Under the pieces are notes generated by a model, which saw only the letters and a list, made by a program, of their open reading frames with translations, ran no database searches and was not told where the DNA came from. Of a DNA stretch of 64,000 bases, positions 48,630 through 58,022 are shown piece by piece. Both the position numbers and the translations under genes were made by a program. Source of the stretch: Prevotellaceae bacterium KH2P17 (GTDB lineage Bacteria > Bacteroidota > Bacteroidia > Bacteroidales > Bacteroidaceae); the NCBI GenBank assembly GCA_900199655.1, contig FZRE01000001.1, positions 186,001 to 250,000 on the forward strand, in the 5' to 3' direction. Each line of letters begins with the position of its first letter. Positions within the stretch are counted from its first letter, which is position 1.

Positions 48630-48828
48630 TAGCCTATATTCGGAGTGTAAAATGCTGTTGAGTAGAAATAATGTAGAATAATCGTTATAGACAGTTGAAA
48701 AGCTTCAAGCATAATGTGGAAAATAATACTATTTGAACCATAATTGTCAAAGTTTCAACCTTTCTTGTGCATTCTTTTTATATATTCGCCGCATTAGACT
48801 TGGCAAAAAATCATTAACACTTAAATTT

Positions 48829-51800
48829 ATGGATGAAAAATCAGGATTATTCCCTATGGGATGTCGTTTGAAATCAAATGGCAGAATTTTATTGTCATCT
48901 TTGTTTATGCTTGTCTGTACCCTCTTGCATGCTCAGAGTATGAAGATCTCAGGAAGCGTTAAATCTGCATCTGATGGTGAACCTCTGGTTGGGGTGAGCA
49001 TTGAACAGCGTGGTGCCAGCAATGGTGCTGTAACGGATCTGGAAGGTAATTTTACAATGAATGTGGAAGCGGGACAGCGTTTGGTGTTTAGTTATGTTGG
49101 CTTTGTTTCAACAGAAGTGACGGTGAAATCTGGCAGAAGCGTGTACGATGTAATATTGAAGGAAGACCAGAAATCTCTGGACGAAGTGGTTATTATGGGC
49201 TATGGCGTTCAGCAGAAAAAACTGGTCACGGGATCTACCATCCAAGTAAAAGGTGAGGATATAGCCAAACTCAATACCGTTTCGGCTGTAGGCGCATTGG
49301 CGAGCCAAAGTCCCGGAGTCCAAATTGTCTCAAATTCGGGTAAGCCTGGAGCCGGTTATAAGGTCTCAATTCGAGGCCTGGGCACCATGGGAGATGCCTC
49401 TCCAATAGTTGTGATAGACGGTTTGGTTGGCGGCCTGGATAATCTCAATAATATAAATCCTAATGATATAGAGAGCATTGACGTCTTGAAGGATGCTGCT
49501 TCTACGGCTATCTATGGTGCACGCGCTGCCAATGGTGTTATTCTTGTGACCACAAAGAAAGGAAAACAAGGCAAGGCGCAGATTACATTCGATGCCTATG
49601 TAGGATGGCAGAATATAGCCCGAAAGCCTCAAATGCTGAATGCCAAAGAGTATGCCACTATAATGAATGAAGCTAATATCAACGACGGATTGGCGCCGTT
49701 TGATTTTTCATCAATTGTGCCTGATTGGGCTCAGATAGAAAACGGAGAATGGAATGGTACAAACTGGGTTGATGAAGTGATCGGCAAAAACGCTCCGCAG
49801 CAAAACTATTCCTTTGGCGCTTCAGGCGGGATGAATCAAGGAAACTATTCTATAGGGATAAGCTACACATCTCAAGAGGGAGTGATAGGCCGAAATTATT
49901 TTAAGTCTCAATATGAACGCTATTCTGCAAGACTTAACTCAGAGTGGGTGCTTGTAAAAAGGCATGACCTTGATTTATTGAAGTTTGGTGAGAATTTGCA
50001 GATGAACATGACAGTAAATAGCGGATTGGGTGTTCAGACGGATGGACCTTATAACAATAACCTTCGCTGGGCTATGGAGGCTTTCCCATTCATGAAAGTG
50101 TATGATGATACTGGAGATTGGTCAAAATGTATAGGTTCCTGGAGTGCGTTAAGAGCTAACCCTATTGCTCGTTTGTATTATGATGGAAAGAATAATAGTG
50201 GGAAAAACTATTCCGTACGTGGTAATTTCTATTTTATATTAAGTCCTATTAAGGATTTGAATATCCGCACTTCGTTTGGATATGGCTATGCAGGTTGGAC
50301 CAGCAGAAGTTTTGCAGAACCGTACGATTTGGGCGGAACCTTTCAGCGAACGGCGGATAACACCAGTCAGAGTTCTGGAAATGACTATTCATGGACATGG
50401 GAAAACACTGCGAACTATAAGTTTAATGTGAAAGGTAAACATCATTTCGATACATTAATCGGCATGTCCGTAGAAAAATGGGGCTATGGTGAGAGTGTAG
50501 GTGCCAGTAGACAGAAGTCGACATTTGGAGACTGGAAACATGCTTATATTTCTAATACTATTCAGCAGGAAGCCGTTTCTACGTGGAGTATGTGGGGCAC
50601 ACCGTCTACTCAAGGACGTTTGCTATCCTATTTCGGCCGTGTAAATTATGACTATGAGAATACTTACATGTTCACAGCTATCTTGCGTGCCGATGGCTCT
50701 TCCAACTTTAAGCGTGGACATCGCTGGGGATATTTTCCCTCTGTGTCTGTAGGTTGGAATATAATGAACGAAAGTTTTATGCAAGGAGCAAAGAACTGGA
50801 TGGATTATCTAAAATTGCGTACCAGCTGGGGACAGAATGGTAACTGTGCTATTAGTAATTTCCAATATCTCTCGACAATAAATGTCGGAGGAGCTGATTA
50901 TTATTTTGGTAATGATAAGACGAACAAAACTACGGGCTCTTATCCAGATATCTTGGCTAATGAAGATATAACATGGGAAACTTCAGAACAAATAGATTTA
51001 GGTATTGATGCTCGCTTCTTGAAGAGCCGGTTGGGACTTACCTTCGATTGGTATCAAAAAACAACCAAGGATTGGTTGGTTCAAGCACCAATACTTGCAT
51101 CATATGGAACCGGTGCTCCGTATATCAATGGAGGCGATATTAGGAATACCGGTGTTGAATTGGGGCTTACCTGGAATGACCATTACGGAAATGACTTTTC
51201 TTATGGTGCGTCACTTAACCTTGGTTATAATAAGAATGAGGTGACAAAGTTAGCGAATGGAGAAGGCGTTATCAATGGCAGCTCGGATGCCATTTCTACA
51301 CAGACTGATTTCATAACCCGTGTAGAAGTTGATCATCCTATCGGATTCTTTTATGGCTATAAAACATTAGGTGTTTTTCAGAATCAAGATGAAGTATATG
51401 CCTATAAAGACAAAACAGGCAATGTTATAATGCCTTCAGCTCAGCCTGGTGATGTTATATTTGCTGATGTAAATGGTGATGGCGTTATTTCTGCCGAAGA
51501 CCGTACCCAGATTGGTGATCCTCATCCCGACGTCAATCTCGGTTTGAATTTAAATGCTTCTTACAAGGCCTTCGATATATCAATCACTGGTTTCGGCGCT
51601 TTCGGTCAGCAGATTGCTCATTCATATCGTGACTTTGGAGATAATCCGAAAGACAATTTCACCATGGATATTGCTGCAAACCGTTGGCATGGAGAGGGGA
51701 CCTCAAACCGTTATCCGCGTATAACAATATCCCCGCATCAGAATTGGAAATATATTTCTGATATCTATGTAGATAATGGAGACTTCTTCCGCATATCCAA

Positions 51801-52020
51801 CATAACGCTTGGTTTTGATGCCAAGAAGATATTTACAAGTATTCCTTTGCAGCAGGCGAGATTCTATATTTCAATGTCGAATCTATTCACCTTTACAGGA
51901 TACAAGGGAATGGACCCTGAAGTAGGCTATGGCGCTTATTCCAGTTGGTCTCAAGGTGTGGATATTGGTAACTATCCTTCGTCTCGTACATTTATATTAG
52001 GTATAAATATTAAGTATTAA
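48829..52020 (+). CDS. SusC-like TonB-dependent outer-membrane transporter 2
   Basis: A 1063-residue transporter; the start at 48829 (MDEKSGLFPMGC) is preferred because an upstream TATATTCG element (48781-48788) looks like the promoter. It has the same order as the first: signal region, regulatory domain (MKISGSVKSASDGEPLVGVSI), LDEVVIMGYG, plug (GAGYKVSIRGLGT, IDVLKDAASTAIYGARAANGVILVTTK) and barrel ending NIKY. It resembles transporter 1 moderately, so the two pairs are likely to handle different chain lengths or linkages. It lies 18 nt before its SusD. Confidence 0.94.
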   Translation: MDEKSGLFPMGCRLKSNGRILLSSLFMLVCTLLHAQSMKISGSVKSASDGEPLVGVSIEQRGASNGAVTDLEGNFTMNVEAGQRLVFSYVGFVSTEVTVKSGRSVYDVILKEDQKSLDEVVIMGYGVQQKKLVTGSTIQVKGEDIAKLNTVSAVGALASQSPGVQIVSNSGKPGAGYKVSIRGLGTMGDASPIVVIDGLVGGLDNLNNINPNDIESIDVLKDAASTAIYGARAANGVILVTTKKGKQGKAQITFDAYVGWQNIARKPQMLNAKEYATIMNEANINDGLAPFDFSSIVPDWAQIENGEWNGTNWVDEVIGKNAPQQNYSFGASGGMNQGNYSIGISYTSQEGVIGRNYFKSQYERYSARLNSEWVLVKRHDLDLLKFGENLQMNMTVNSGLGVQTDGPYNNNLRWAMEAFPFMKVYDDTGDWSKCIGSWSALRANPIARLYYDGKNNSGKNYSVRGNFYFILSPIKDLNIRTSFGYGYAGWTSRSFAEPYDLGGTFQRTADNTSQSSGNDYSWTWENTANYKFNVKGKHHFDTLIGMSVEKWGYGESVGASRQKSTFGDWKHAYISNTIQQEAVSTWSMWGTPSTQGRLLSYFGRVNYDYENTYMFTAILRADGSSNFKRGHRWGYFPSVSVGWNIMNESFMQGAKNWMDYLKLRTSWGQNGNCAISNFQYLSTINVGGADYYFGNDKTNKTTGSYPDILANEDITWETSEQIDLGIDARFLKSRLGLTFDWYQKTTKDWLVQAPILASYGTGAPYINGGDIRNTGVELGLTWNDHYGNDFSYGASLNLGYNKNEVTKLANGEGVINGSSDAISTQTDFITRVEVDHPIGFFYGYKTLGVFQNQDEVYAYKDKTGNVIMPSAQPGDVIFADVNGDGVISAEDRTQIGDPHPDVNLGLNLNASYKAFDISITGFGAFGQQIAHSYRDFGDNPKDNFTMDIAANRWHGEGTSNRYPRITISPHQNWKYISDIYVDNGDFFRISNITLGFDAKKIFTSIPLQQARFYISMSNLFTFTGYKGMDPEVGYGAYSSWSQGVDIGNYPSSRTFILGINIKY

Positions 52021-52037
52021 TCTAATTTGTATTATTC

Positions 52038-53765
52038 ATGAAAAAGATATTTTGTCTCATAGCTTGTTTCTGTATATTCGCAAGTTGCTCGGATAGTTTC
52101 TTGGATACAGAAAACCTGACTAAGAAAGATAGTGGAGTTTTTCCAAAGAAGACTGAAGATGCAGAACAAATACTTACAGCTATGTATCGTCCTGCTATGG
52201 GTGATCCCAATAGTCCTCAAAGTTCGACATTGTTGATTGCAGAACTGATGTCTGATGACCGATTTGGTGGTGGAGGTACCGATGACCATGACATTCAAGC
52301 AATAGCGGCATTTAAAAAAACAAGTGAGAATATGTATGCCCGATACTGGTCGTTGAGGTGGGAAGGTATCTATAGAGCAAACTTCCTGCTAAATTGTGAT
52401 GACAATATCCAGTGGGATTCAGAGGCAGTAAGAAATCAAGTGCTTGGCGAAACGTATTTCTTGAGAGCCTATTATTACTTCGAACTTGCTCGCGCTTTTG
52501 GTAATGTGCCCTTAGTTCTCAGCCCCGACCCTGTTAATAATGCTCAGGCTCTACCTGCAGAAATGTATGGGCAGATAGTCTCTGACCTTAAAAATGCTAT
52601 AGAAAAACTTCCTGCAGAAAAGTGGACAGCTGGCTCTGGTGTTGGAACCGATGGACATGCTACCAAATGGGCTGCAGAAGCTCTTATGGCTCGTGTGTTT
52701 CTCTTTTACACTGGATATTACAATCAGGAAACCGTCACTTTGCCAGGTGAAGCGGGAGGCTCAATCGGTAAGCAGGATGTAATTGCTTATTTGGATGATT
52801 GCATCAATAATTCCGGACACTCACTTGTTCCTGAATTTCGTAATTTATGGCCTTATTCTGCCGCAAAAGACTATAAATATAACATAGATAATAAACTGAA
52901 ATGGATTGGTGACGGGGCTGATGGTGCAGCTTTTAGTAATCCGGAGGTTCTCTTTGCAGTTAAACATTCTGGTAATGATTGGAGCGCTCGAAACAATGAT
53001 GCCCTGTTTTTTAGTCTTCGCTATCAAGATGATAAAGGAGGTTCGTGGGAAAACTGCTATCCTTATGGCGAAGGATGGGGTTGTGGCACAGTTGTAAAAG
53101 AACTGTATGAGAATTGGCCGGTTGAAGATCCAAGACGCTCTGGTTCTATATTAAATGTAGATGATGCAAAAGAAGGATTGGTATCTTACGTGGATGGAGG
53201 TCAAAACCAAGTGTACGATACCCATTTGTGGAATAAGAAATACACGGCCATTGATACGAAGAGTGACGACCCAGAATACACATCTTATTTGGGTAAAGGT
53301 ATTGAGCCGCTTTACTGGCATTTAATTCCTGCATTTGAGACGGCTCAGAATCCAGATTATCAGTCAAACAATTTACAAGACTGGTTTGTTATTCGTTTTT
53401 CGGATGTTTTGTTGATGTCCAGTGAACTGAAAAAGGATGTAAATGGAATTAATCAGGTTCGTGCGCGTGTTGGATTAGCCCCTATCAGTGCGTATTCTGA
53501 TGAAGCTCTTCAGAACGAACGACGCTGGGAGTTGGCATTCGAAGGTATTCGCTATTATGACTTGCTAAGATGGCACAAAGAAGACCTGATTACTTCTCAT
53601 CGGTCAAATGTAAAAGTGCTTAATCAGGCTGTAGAAACAGTCGTGTCGGTTCCTTTTAGAAAAGAAACGAAAGGTTTTCTGCCCATACCCGACCAGGAAA
53701 TTCAGAAGTCACAAGGCGTTTTAAAGCAAAACGGAGGTTGGGCTTCAAACGAAGGAAACTTCTAA
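52038..53765 (+). CDS. SusD-like surface glycan-binding lipoprotein 2
   Basis: A 575-residue RagB/SusD lipoprotein with lipobox FASC in MKKIFCLIACFCIFASC. Marks are SFLDTENL, ETYFLRAYYYFELARAFGNVPLV, ERRWELAFEGIRYYDLLRW and the terminal FLPIPDQEIQKSQGVLKQN. It partners the SusC-like protein encoded 18 nt upstream. Confidence 0.95.
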   Translation: MKKIFCLIACFCIFASCSDSFLDTENLTKKDSGVFPKKTEDAEQILTAMYRPAMGDPNSPQSSTLLIAELMSDDRFGGGGTDDHDIQAIAAFKKTSENMYARYWSLRWEGIYRANFLLNCDDNIQWDSEAVRNQVLGETYFLRAYYYFELARAFGNVPLVLSPDPVNNAQALPAEMYGQIVSDLKNAIEKLPAEKWTAGSGVGTDGHATKWAAEALMARVFLFYTGYYNQETVTLPGEAGGSIGKQDVIAYLDDCINNSGHSLVPEFRNLWPYSAAKDYKYNIDNKLKWIGDGADGAAFSNPEVLFAVKHSGNDWSARNNDALFFSLRYQDDKGGSWENCYPYGEGWGCGTVVKELYENWPVEDPRRSGSILNVDDAKEGLVSYVDGGQNQVYDTHLWNKKYTAIDTKSDDPEYTSYLGKGIEPLYWHLIPAFETAQNPDYQSNNLQDWFVIRFSDVLLMSSELKKDVNGINQVRARVGLAPISAYSDEALQNERRWELAFEGIRYYDLLRWHKEDLITSHRSNVKVLNQAVETVVSVPFRKETKGFLPIPDQEIQKSQGVLKQNGGWASNEGNF

Positions 53766-53799
53766 AAATGTAATGTAGAATACTTAAATATCAGCAAGC

Positions 53800-54708
53800 A
53801 TGAAATGTATAAAATATATATGGCCACTTCTTAACACGGTGTTTATTTTGATGTTGGTCTCTTGTATGGATGCAGAGGTAGACAACGACTCTCTTGGTTC
53901 TGTCGTTCCAGCTGAAGAAATAGCTGCCAATCTTGATGTTCATGGCATTACACCGGGCAGTAATATGGTTGTTATAAAGAACAATAATCAAGGAATTAGT
54001 GGTATGTGGGATTATTTGGTAGGCGTAACAACCGCGCAGACCGATACCGTACTTATACCTTTCCTTGGCGAACAGACTTTGAAGTTCTATGCAACTTGTG
54101 GCGGTGGGCAAGTGTTAGTAGAAAAGAAAGTAAAGATAGATGTTATTGACCATCCTCTTGATGCCTCATGGGCCATGTTAGCAGGAACTGACAATACGGG
54201 CAAAAGTTGGACCTGGGATCCGGCTCCTGCCCGTGGCAGTTGGGGATGCTGGGGTGCTGGTGGCTATGGCTGGAGTTCCGATGTGCCCAACTGGTCGTGT
54301 ACGGATATAGGTGGTTCAAATCAGGGGCATACAGTTTATGCCGATGAATATATCACTTTTGACTTGAAAGGTGGAGCCAACGCTACTCTTCATCTCCATG
54401 ATGGCTCTGTTGTTAAAGGCAGTTTCTCATTTTCTAAAGGAACATCGGCAGATAAAGCCGGATTGAAACCTTCTTTCCGGGATGGTAGTGCCACTGGTCA
54501 AGGTTGGTGGGGGACGTTGACCCTAAAAGGCGTTACCCCTCCTTGTGGGTATCAGTATTATTCAGGAGCACCAAGTACGGGTGTTTACGATATTGCTGTC
54601 TTCAATGAAAACGAGCTGATTTTGATAGAACCAGATCCCGGAGCTATCTTTTGCGATCCAGCCTGGGCATCGTCTTCTACACATTGGTGTTTGGTAGAGA
54701 AAAAATAA
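53800..54708 (+). CDS. Surface lipoprotein after SusD2, likely glycan-binding
   Basis: A 302-residue lipoprotein with lipobox LVSC (MKCIKYIWPLLNTVFILMLVSC). Residues about 35-125 look like an Ig/PKD-type beta-sandwich; the rest is Trp- and Gly-rich (SWTWDPAPARGSWGCWGAGGYGW) and beta-strand-like. I do not recognise a named family. Its position after SusD is that of SusE/SusF-type surface glycan-binding proteins. It is the last gene of the AT-rich block. Confidence 0.75.
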   Translation: MKCIKYIWPLLNTVFILMLVSCMDAEVDNDSLGSVVPAEEIAANLDVHGITPGSNMVVIKNNNQGISGMWDYLVGVTTAQTDTVLIPFLGEQTLKFYATCGGGQVLVEKKVKIDVIDHPLDASWAMLAGTDNTGKSWTWDPAPARGSWGCWGAGGYGWSSDVPNWSCTDIGGSNQGHTVYADEYITFDLKGGANATLHLHDGSVVKGSFSFSKGTSADKAGLKPSFRDGSATGQGWWGTLTLKGVTPPCGYQYYSGAPSTGVYDIAVFNENELILIEPDPGAIFCDPAWASSSTHWCLVEKK

Positions 54709-54872
54709 AGAATCTGTATTTCTCTGCTATTAGAAGAATCAAGCATATAATAATTGGTAAATGAGTTCTTTACAAGAACAAAGACGCCGATGAAAATCTG
54801 ATTTATGCACCGACTGTATTAAACCATAGAGTTTCTATGAAGTTAGATGTTAAATAAAATGTTTCTTCCAGC

Positions 54873-54910
54873 AGAATGGGCTCGATAGTGTACTGGGCTC
54901 ATTCTTTTTT
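54873..54910 (+). terminator. Terminator after the PUL
   Basis: An 11-bp stem AGAATGGGCTC / GGGCTCATTCT (two G-U pairs) is followed by TTTTTT. It lies 165 nt after the last PUL gene. Confidence 0.75.
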
Positions 54911-55252
54911 AACAGCTATCTTTCTCTATTATTGAGTTTGTTTATGTGGTACATACAATCTTTTCATTGTTGGCACCCTTTTCAGGGATGTTCATTGCCA
55001 TTTAAAATCAGCCGAAGTCTCAACTTCCTTTCTGCTAAAGCGGGACGAGCTGTTTGAAAGTCATAAGCGCATAGTCCAAAGCCTTGACTCCTATATACAG
55101 CTTTGAAGCGTTTACAGAGGTTCTTGACATAAGACTGTACTAAGTTTGCGCATTTTCATGAAGTGTGAAGAAAGTTTCTAAAGAATAGTTTTCTGTTACC
55201 TTTACGCAGTGCTTTGTCATCGCGGTTTTTTGCATTTTGTCCGAGAATTATT
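54911..55252. other. Gene-free AT-rich spacer
   Basis: No gene is supported here. On the minus strand about 55 codons (roughly 55165-54995) stay open and read like protein (KRFKAVYRSQGFGL, LAERKLRLRLIL), but they lack a good start and match nothing I recognise; they could be the remains of a transposase or other gene. The GC content starts to rise right of here. Confidence 0.4.
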
Positions 55253-55282
55253 TGCTCAAACCAAAATAAAGTCATATTTTTG
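55253..55282 (+). promoter_or_regulatory. Promoter of the TetR-family regulator
   Basis: TTG at 55253-55255 and TATTTTTG at 55275-55282 are separated by 19 nt, a textbook Bacteroidota promoter. The start codon follows 49 nt later. Confidence 0.72.
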
Positions 55283-55331
55283 CACAAGCATTGTGACATG
55301 TGCAATAGATTAATTTAGGGAGGACAACAAG

Positions 55332-55925
55332 ATGTCAATATCCAAAACGCGACAGAAATTAGTGGATGTAGCGCGCCAGCTGTTTGCCAAGAACGGCATT
55401 GCCAACACCACCATGAACGATATAGCCATTGCTTCGGGCAAGGGCCGTAGGACCCTTTACACTTATTTCAGCCGCAAGGAAGACGTCTACTCGGCCGTCA
55501 TCGAGTCCGAACTGGAACGTTTGTCCGACAAGCTCGATGAGGTTGCGGCGATGAAAATAAGGCCTCAGGACAAGATAATCGAACTGATTTACACCCATCT
55601 GAGCATGATACGGGAGACCGTAGTGCGCAATGGAAATCTGCGAGCCGAGTTCTTCCGCAACATCTGGATGGTGGAGAAAGTGCGCAAGAACTTTGATGAA
55701 GACGAGATAGAGCTCTTCCGCAAGGTCTATGCAGAGGGCAAGGCAGACGGTGAGTTCGACATCGAGAACGTGGAACTGGTAGCCGACATCACCCACTATT
55801 GCATCAAGGGGCTCGAAGTTCCATTCATTTATGGCCGTTTGGGGCATGGACTGAACGTAGAATCCAGCAAACCGCTCGTGGCAAAGGTGGTGTATGGCGC
55901 CCTTGGCAAGAACCTGCAGAGGTAG
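55332..55925 (+). CDS. TetR-family transcription regulator
   Basis: A 197-residue repressor-type protein. The N-terminal helix-turn-helix is clear: LFAKNGIANTTMNDIAIASGKG, then RRTLYTYFSRKEDVYSAVI. The ligand domain is helical and not diagnostic. It lies 62 nt upstream of fabG in the same direction, so it may regulate fatty-acid synthesis, as FabR/FasR proteins do, but this is inference. Confidence 0.9.
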   Translation: MSISKTRQKLVDVARQLFAKNGIANTTMNDIAIASGKGRRTLYTYFSRKEDVYSAVIESELERLSDKLDEVAAMKIRPQDKIIELIYTHLSMIRETVVRNGNLRAEFFRNIWMVEKVRKNFDEDEIELFRKVYAEGKADGEFDIENVELVADITHYCIKGLEVPFIYGRLGHGLNVESSKPLVAKVVYGALGKNLQR

Positions 55926-55987
55926 CGCAAGGCTGCAGCAGTAAAGTAACAGATTGATAACAACGTAACAATTAAATCATAAACAAC

Positions 55988-56740
55988 ATGGGATTATTAT
56001 CAGGTAAGACAGCTCTCATTACTGGGGCTGCACGTGGAATTGGAAAAGGTATCGCCCTGAAGTTCGCTTCCGAAGGCGCAAACATTGCTTTCACCGACCT
56101 CGTTATCGACGAAGAGCACGGCGGATTGGCCACCGAACGCGAGATTGCTGCGCTGGGTGTGAAGGCCAAGGGCTATGCAAGCAACGCCGCCGACTTTGCC
56201 CAGACGGAGGAAGTAGTTAAGCAGGTGAAGGAAGAATTCGGCTCAATAGACATTCTTGTAAACAATGCCGGCATCACGAAAGACGGCCTCATGCTGCGCA
56301 TGACCGAAGCTCAGTGGGACGCCGTGATAGCAGTCAACCTCAAGAGTGCGTTCAACTTTATCCATGCCTGCGTACCGGTAATGATGCGCCAGCGTGGCGG
56401 CAGCATTATCAACATGGCCAGTGTGGTAGGCGTACACGGCAATGCAGGCCAGGCAAACTACGCTGCTTCCAAGGCCGGACTTATCGCCCTGGCCAAGAGC
56501 ATTGGGCAGGAGATGGGCCCCAAGGGCATCCGCGCCAACGCCATAGCTCCCGGTTTTATCGATACGGCCATGACTCAGCAGCTCTCGGAGGACATCCGCA
56601 AGGAGTGGATAAGCAAGATTCCATTGCGCCGCGGCGGTCAGGTTGAGGACATTGCCAATACGGCTCTCTACCTTGCATCCGACCTTTCGAGCTATGTTTC
56701 GGGTCAGGTCATCCAGGTAGATGGCGGTATGAACATGTAG
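55988..56740 (+). CDS. fabG: 3-oxoacyl-[acyl-carrier-protein] reductase
   Basis: A 250-residue short-chain dehydrogenase that reduces 3-ketoacyl-ACP with NADPH in fatty-acid elongation. Marks are TGAARGIGKGIA (nucleotide loop), NNAGITKDGLMLRM, the catalytic Ser in INMASVVG, Tyr and Lys in YAASKAGL, and RANAIAPGFIDTAMT. The NAGIT-DGLMLRM pattern is specific to FabG rather than other short-chain dehydrogenases. It follows the TetR gene. Confidence 0.94.
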   Translation: MGLLSGKTALITGAARGIGKGIALKFASEGANIAFTDLVIDEEHGGLATEREIAALGVKAKGYASNAADFAQTEEVVKQVKEEFGSIDILVNNAGITKDGLMLRMTEAQWDAVIAVNLKSAFNFIHACVPVMMRQRGGSIINMASVVGVHGNAGQANYAASKAGLIALAKSIGQEMGPKGIRANAIAPGFIDTAMTQQLSEDIRKEWISKIPLRRGGQVEDIANTALYLASDLSSYVSGQVIQVDGGMNM

Positions 56741-56748
56741 GGAGACCA

Positions 56749-56910
56749 TTCATCATTCACAATTGAGGGCCATGTGGCATTCTTGCTGCAGTGCAGAAGC
56801 ATTGTCATGTATAAGAATCGGGCATGGTGTACCTCTCATTGTGAATCGTGAATTGTGAATGATGAAGAGTGCGCTCACCTCATTGTTAATTGAAAATTGT
56901 GAATGATGAA
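56749..56910. repeat. 16-nt inverted and direct repeats
   Basis: The word AATTGTGAATGATGAA occurs at 56851-56866 and 56895-56910, and its exact reverse complement occurs at 56749-56764. The first and second can pair as a 16-bp stem with an 86-nt loop in the fabG-rluA spacer. They are related to the AATTCACAATT words at 20248 and 21316. Confidence 0.75.
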
Positions 56911-56923
56911 TTCATAATTAATT

Positions 56924-57598
56924 ATGGAAGTCGTTTACGAAGACAACCACATCATCATTGTTTCCAAATCTGCGGGCGAGATTGTACAGGGTGACAAGAC
57001 CGGCGATGCGCCGCTCTCCGACGCCGTGAAGGATTATCTCAAGGAGAAATACCACAAGTCCGGCAACGTGTTTCTTGGCGTGGTGCATCGTCTCGATCGC
57101 CCTGTAGCCGGCCTGGTGGTGTTTGCCCGCACTTCAAAGGCATTGCCCCGGCTCAACGCCATGTTCCGTGAAGGGCAGGTGCACAAAACCTATTGGGCCA
57201 TTGTGCAGCAGCCCCCGCAGGAGCCGGAGGGCACGTTGACCGACTGGCTCGTGCGTAACGAGAAGCAGAACAAGAGCTATGCGTACGACCACGAGGTGCC
57301 GAACGCCAAGAAAGCGGTGCTAAGGTACCGCGTCATCGGCCACACCGACCGCTACACACTCCTGGAAGTAAACCTCCTGACAGGCCGCCATCACCAGATA
57401 AGATGCCAGCTCGCGCGTATGGGTTGCCCCATTAAGGGCGACCTGAAGTACGGAGCACGCCGCAGCAATGCCGACGGCAGCATCTCTCTGTTGGCCCGTC
57501 ACGTCGAATTCATCCATCCTGTCTCCAAGGCAGAGATATCCGTTACCGCCCCGTTACCTGCCGACAGCCTGTGGCAGGCCATTGCACCAGAACTGTAA
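56924..57598 (+). CDS. RluA-family pseudouridine synthase
   Basis: A 224-residue RNA-modifying enzyme. The catalytic HRLDRPVAGLVVFARTSKAL (Asp in the HRLD motif) and the later LLTGRHHQIRCQLARMGCPIKGDLKYG are diagnostic. It lacks an N-terminal S4 domain, like the short RluA/TruC-type members. Exact target (23S rRNA or tRNA uridine) cannot be told from sequence. Confidence 0.92.
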   Translation: MEVVYEDNHIIIVSKSAGEIVQGDKTGDAPLSDAVKDYLKEKYHKSGNVFLGVVHRLDRPVAGLVVFARTSKALPRLNAMFREGQVHKTYWAIVQQPPQEPEGTLTDWLVRNEKQNKSYAYDHEVPNAKKAVLRYRVIGHTDRYTLLEVNLLTGRHHQIRCQLARMGCPIKGDLKYGARRSNADGSISLLARHVEFIHPVSKAEISVTAPLPADSLWQAIAPEL

Positions 57599-57756
57599 TA
57601 GAACAGTTAACCGATTATTCTTTATCACTGATGAGAGCATAAAAACCATTAAAATTGCGAGCCGGAAGATTAAGGTTGTTCTTCTTCCACGGCATATTCT
57701 CCACATTATCACTCCGGCCTTATGTCGCAAAGAGTACAGACTTGCAGGACAATTAA

Positions 57757-57843
57757 TGGCTTGCGGGAACTTTTGACACCTGTCGCACGATTGTGTGACA
57801 GGTGTCGAATTCATGTGCGACAAGTGTCGAAAGTTCGCGAAAG
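57757..57843. repeat. 22-nt periodic array, class B, copy 2
   Basis: Units at 57774, 57796 and 57818 (22 nt each) contain TGACACCTGTCG, TGACAGGTGTCG and CGACAAGTGTCG. The outer parts (57764-57788 and 57815-57839) form an imperfect inverted repeat. It starts GCGGGAACTTTT and is followed by AAAGATAT, like copy 1 at 27882, in the same orientation. It lies in the spacer between the pseudouridine synthase gene and tamB. Confidence 0.78.
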
Positions 57844-58022
57844 ATATCTCCAACACTTCAACGGCTGTTTTCTGTGCACGCCGCTTGGTGCGTTTCGGAA
57901 GGCAGGGAACTGAAAGGCGACTTTTGTTAAAATACAGACGAAAATTTCCTTGTTTCCAAAAAAAATGCTTACTTTGCAACCATTATATGCCGTTCTGCCA
58001 GCAACGGCGCCACCAAGGGCTT

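Noticed and set aside
54911..55331. Insertion sequence at the right edge of the AT-rich block
   Set aside because: No terminal inverted repeats, no target duplication and no recognisable transposase; kept only as a gene-free spacer.
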